Translations under genes and position numbers: made by a program
DNA from: Inia geoffrensis
Lineage: Eukaryota; Chordata; Mammalia; Artiodactyla; Iniidae
Direction: 5' to 3'
NCBI GenBank assembly: GCA_036417435.1
Contig: CM070909.1
Location: 13,300,597 to 13,364,596, forward strand
Length of the DNA stretch: 64,000 nt
Shown here: positions 60,946 to 64,000 of the stretch, one piece after another
Position numbering within the stretch: the first letter of the stretch is position 1
How the letters are laid out: each line of letters opens with the position of its first letter
Notes under the pieces: model-generated
Database searches by the model: none
Seen by the model: only the letters and a program-made list of their open reading frames with translations
What the model was told of the DNA's origin: nothing

Positions 60946-63900
60946 GTTATTTACCACGTACGATGGCCAACAATATAGGCAAGGAAAAGTTTCACTTCAT
61001 AAATATTTACAAACGGGTTAAGTTGATATATTCATCATCATTTTTATTGTCCTTCTTGCCTAAGCATCAGTTATAATTGATTAAACAGCTTCCAAGGTTG
61101 GCTGGATATTCAGTACAACCCGGAACAGCTGAGCTCCCAAGCTGTCCTTTTCTGAATGTGTGAGAACATTCTACCTCCTCAGGTCTTGCTCGATGCGGGT
61201 CCCACTGATTCTTTCCATGACTCTGTCGTTCACTCCACTGAATGACCACTACGATTTCCAGCCCAAGAGACATACTCTTGCCTCTTTCTTGCCTCTCACT
61301 GTCCATTCAGGACAACATTCACCAGCCCACTGACGATACTCATTCTACGGTTTCATAAAAGTCATATTCTTCAGCCATGGCTCCCAGCTGCCGTCGGGTC
61401 TCAGGTGGAAGAGCTTTTACTGGGTCTGCTGGGCAGGTGCCATTTTAGTGGCTCTCTACCAACAGGTTACCGTATTTTACCAGACATAATTCCTCTTCAT
61501 TATCTTAAGGAGAACTACCCCTTTCTTCCCATGTGAAGATCACAGGTTTCCTCTCAGCTTCCCCCAATCTGAGTTCTGCCCCCAGTCTGAAGACTACCCT
61601 TAGCCTCTGGCTCATTGGCAGACTGGTTTGCTCTGAGCATAAAGAAAGACTAACACTCCCCACCTCTCACTCCAATTCGTGCCCATGGCTCAGGCCACTA
61701 GCCCCACCCAATTCCCTTGGTTCTCTTCCATGACTCATCAGCCAGCATGTATACAGCGAAATATCTATCTAATGTCCTCCAGTCAAAGTTTTAGAATATA
61801 AAACTCTCTAGGCGCACATATAAAGTATGCAAAATAACTCTTACTGAGAAAGAAGCAGTATTTAAATCATGTCTGCACAGAGTAAATACCTAACTAAAAG
61901 CAAGAAGAGATAAAGCAGAAATAATAAATTGAAATTCTAAATATCTGAATCACTTAAGACATAGTACATTTCTATCACAGGCAATGTAGCAGCCTTGTAA
62001 CAGATTTGTTTCTTTCACAGATCAACTAATTTCTAAATATCTTCACAAGTCTAAAAATTAATCACACTTTCCAACGCTGTTCCTCATCATCAACGCCACC
62101 CCGAGGTCTCTAACTAATGTATTCTCAGCAAAGTCTTAACCTTTATTCATACCCACATCCTCAGTGGTGAAACCAGCGCTTTACGGTCCATTCTCTGGGA
62201 GGGTCCAGAGATGTCACTGATTAGAGTTGTGGGTGAATTTCACACTGAAACACTAGCAGAGTAGGAACCCTTGAACAACTGCAGTCCGCCGAGGCGCTGG
62301 GTTAGAGAGGATGGTCAGAACGGCAGAAGTGACCGGTGTTACCATGTGCCCACCCAGTGACTCACAAGCACGGGCCTGGTAAGTTCCCTCCCATCCAGTC
62401 GCGTAGAAACTGCAAGGCTCTATGAAAGAGATACATTTTTCTCTACTCTAAGACCCACGCTTTCCTTGTTTTTCCCAAATTCAATGTTCGCATCGTTTGA
62501 CACGCTATCAGTTGTGAGCTTGTGCATGCACACACCTGCACGACATTGTGTGCACATGTGCAAAAAAGGACGAAGGAAGTCGACATAGAAAGATCTATAC
62601 AGAGAGAGTACAGATCTGTTAAATACACGTGAGGCGGGTCATGGTGAGACAGGACCTAACGTTGTTTAGTGAAAGAAGCCATGGTCTGCTTCTTTGTTAA
62701 CACGGACCTGGAAGGAAGTCTGCATCCTCCCAGGAAGCTCCCCAAGGCAAACAAACGCCTCCTTTCCTGGGGGGAGAAGTAAATGAAGACTTTCGGGCGT
62801 AACAAAAGTGTCCCTCTTGGTATGGACAACGCTGATCTCTAGAGAAGAGGTGGAGAAAGTAATACAGAGTCAAGGATTCTGTTGGGAGAAAACAGATTGA
62901 TACCCCCAAACTCCTTCAAAATTACTAGACACTCTTCTGTAGAGTGATATAGTTCAGACTGAGACCACTGTCAGGAGGGAAAAATGGTGGAACTCGCCAT
63001 GAGGCAACGGGGAATGTACGATAGGAACCCAGCTCAACTTATAAGGGACTAGGGGCTCCCGGAGAAGCAGTTTCAACACGGCATAAGGCTGAAGCTGGAA
63101 GTCCTTCAGATATAGACCTCCCGGGACAATGACCCTGACCTGGGAACAGTGGATGAGCAAACGAATGTGACTTGAAGCACTGTAAGCCCAAGGCAAGCCA
63201 GATAAACACACCAAACCCAACCCAAACAGGGTCTACTAAGTAGGTTGCTCAGACCATCCAGTCCTCTCTCCTTCTGAGGTCTAAACTGAGGCGGATCTAT
63301 AGCCTGAGTAAACTCCTCGTGTTCTTGAACAATCTGGCACGGATATTAGCGAGACCTTCAGAGGGTGAATTTGCTTTTCCTGATAATATGGGTAGGAGGG
63401 AGTTTTAATGGTAAATTTAACAATAAAAGATGTGACCCTTCTCTTAACCCAAGCTGATGACTGGTACAAATGGGTACAAAACTAGTTACACATATTAGAT
63501 AAAGACTGAACCCCTTTGGGTTCGATTGTTAATTTTGCTAGTGGGCTTTTAATCAAAATGTGAAAAAGGTGAAGTGTAATGAGGTGAAAGGTGAACATCC
63601 AGATGGCTAATTATAGCTCATCTGCCCAATACTCTGACACCAATGTGGTTCCAAGCCAACTTTATCAGAGAATGCTCATCCCTGAGATAGAAAATGGAGT
63701 GATGAGAATGGGGATAGTGGAATCCTTGAGTCTAGAGCAGGTACTTAATGATTTGCAGGCCTTCATTGGGCTACAGGGGCATCAAAGAAGGAGCTGACAC
63801 CCACTGGGTTACTAACCTTCCCGAGCCTAAGGCACAAAGTAATAGTAAATATCATTTTTCAAAATGGTGCCACAATGTTACAGTGCTTTGCGAAGTCTTT

Positions 63901-64000
63901 TTATCAAGAGCTCTAGTTGGGGGATGTGTTTTATGTATAGTCTAGCCTTCTCTATTTACTGCTAAAGACATGATATGCGTTTAATCATTCCTGAGCACAC
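60946..64000. other. Intronic sequence without recognised elements
   Basis: About 3 kb with ordinary composition. No exon, RNA gene or clear repeat is seen up to the window edge. Confidence 0.4.

Larger units (their letters stand above)
43711..64000 (-). other. GRIN2B: GRIN2B intron upstream of the recognised exon (partial)
   Basis: This sequence is 5' of the exon in gene orientation and should be the intron between the first and second coding exons. The first coding exon (signal peptide to K137) was not found in any frame, so the intron continues beyond 64000. It contains an L1 nested in an L2, a long L2, a 5'-inverted L1, MIR copies and long repeat-poor stretches. The open frames in it are short and resemble no protein I know. 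Confidence 0.9.

Overview
This window is nuclear DNA of a mammal, almost certainly a cetacean. It is mostly intron of one large brain gene. The clade call rests on several tRNA-derived SINEs of the CHR (cetacean-hippo-ruminant) type, in the forms that are abundant in whales and dolphins. It is supported by L1 3' ends of the cetartiodactyl type and by old shared mammalian repeats (L2, MIR, a MER5-like element). There are no bacterial-style genes, no operons, no CRISPR array, and no convincing tRNA or rRNA gene.

The only protein-coding segment I can support is one exon on the minus strand, 43710 down to 43112 (599 bases). It encodes residues 138-337 of the GluN2B subunit of the NMDA-type glutamate receptor (GRIN2B). 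It has an AG acceptor preceded by a polypyrimidine tract and a gtgagt donor. The gene runs right to left. Bases 43711-64000 are therefore part of the intron between the first and second coding exons, and bases 1-43111 are part of the next intron. Neither neighbouring coding exon was recognised, so the introns are at least about 20.3 kb and 43.1 kb long inside this window.

Layout, left to right. 1-12.2 kb: quiet intron with an old L1 (1.5-2.9 kb), L2 and MIR relics and one long SINE with target-site duplications (6.3 kb). 12.8-18.5 kb: repeat cluster with two L1 segments in the wrong order, three SINEs and several MIRs. 18.5-30 kb: L2 and MIR relics, two minus-strand L1 ends, a MER5-like element. 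31.4-32.1 kb: MIR, then two SINEs that appear to share one outer target-site duplication. 34.3-35.3 kb: the most CpG-rich stretch, which could be regulatory. 35.6-42.4 kb: L2 with nested SINEs and an L1M 3' end. 43.1-43.7 kb: the exon. 47.7-51.6 kb: L1 nested in L2, a 1.3 kb L2, and an L1 with a textbook 5' inversion. 51.6-64 kb: mostly repeat-poor intron with one very short L1 inserted into a MIR.

I found no undescribed biological system. What merits a second look is structural: the inverted L1, the composite SINE, the scrambled L1, recent insertions with clean duplications, and CpG-rich or repeat-free intronic segments that might regulate GRIN2B. Repeat names are from memory of consensus sequences, and boundaries without target-site duplications are approximate.
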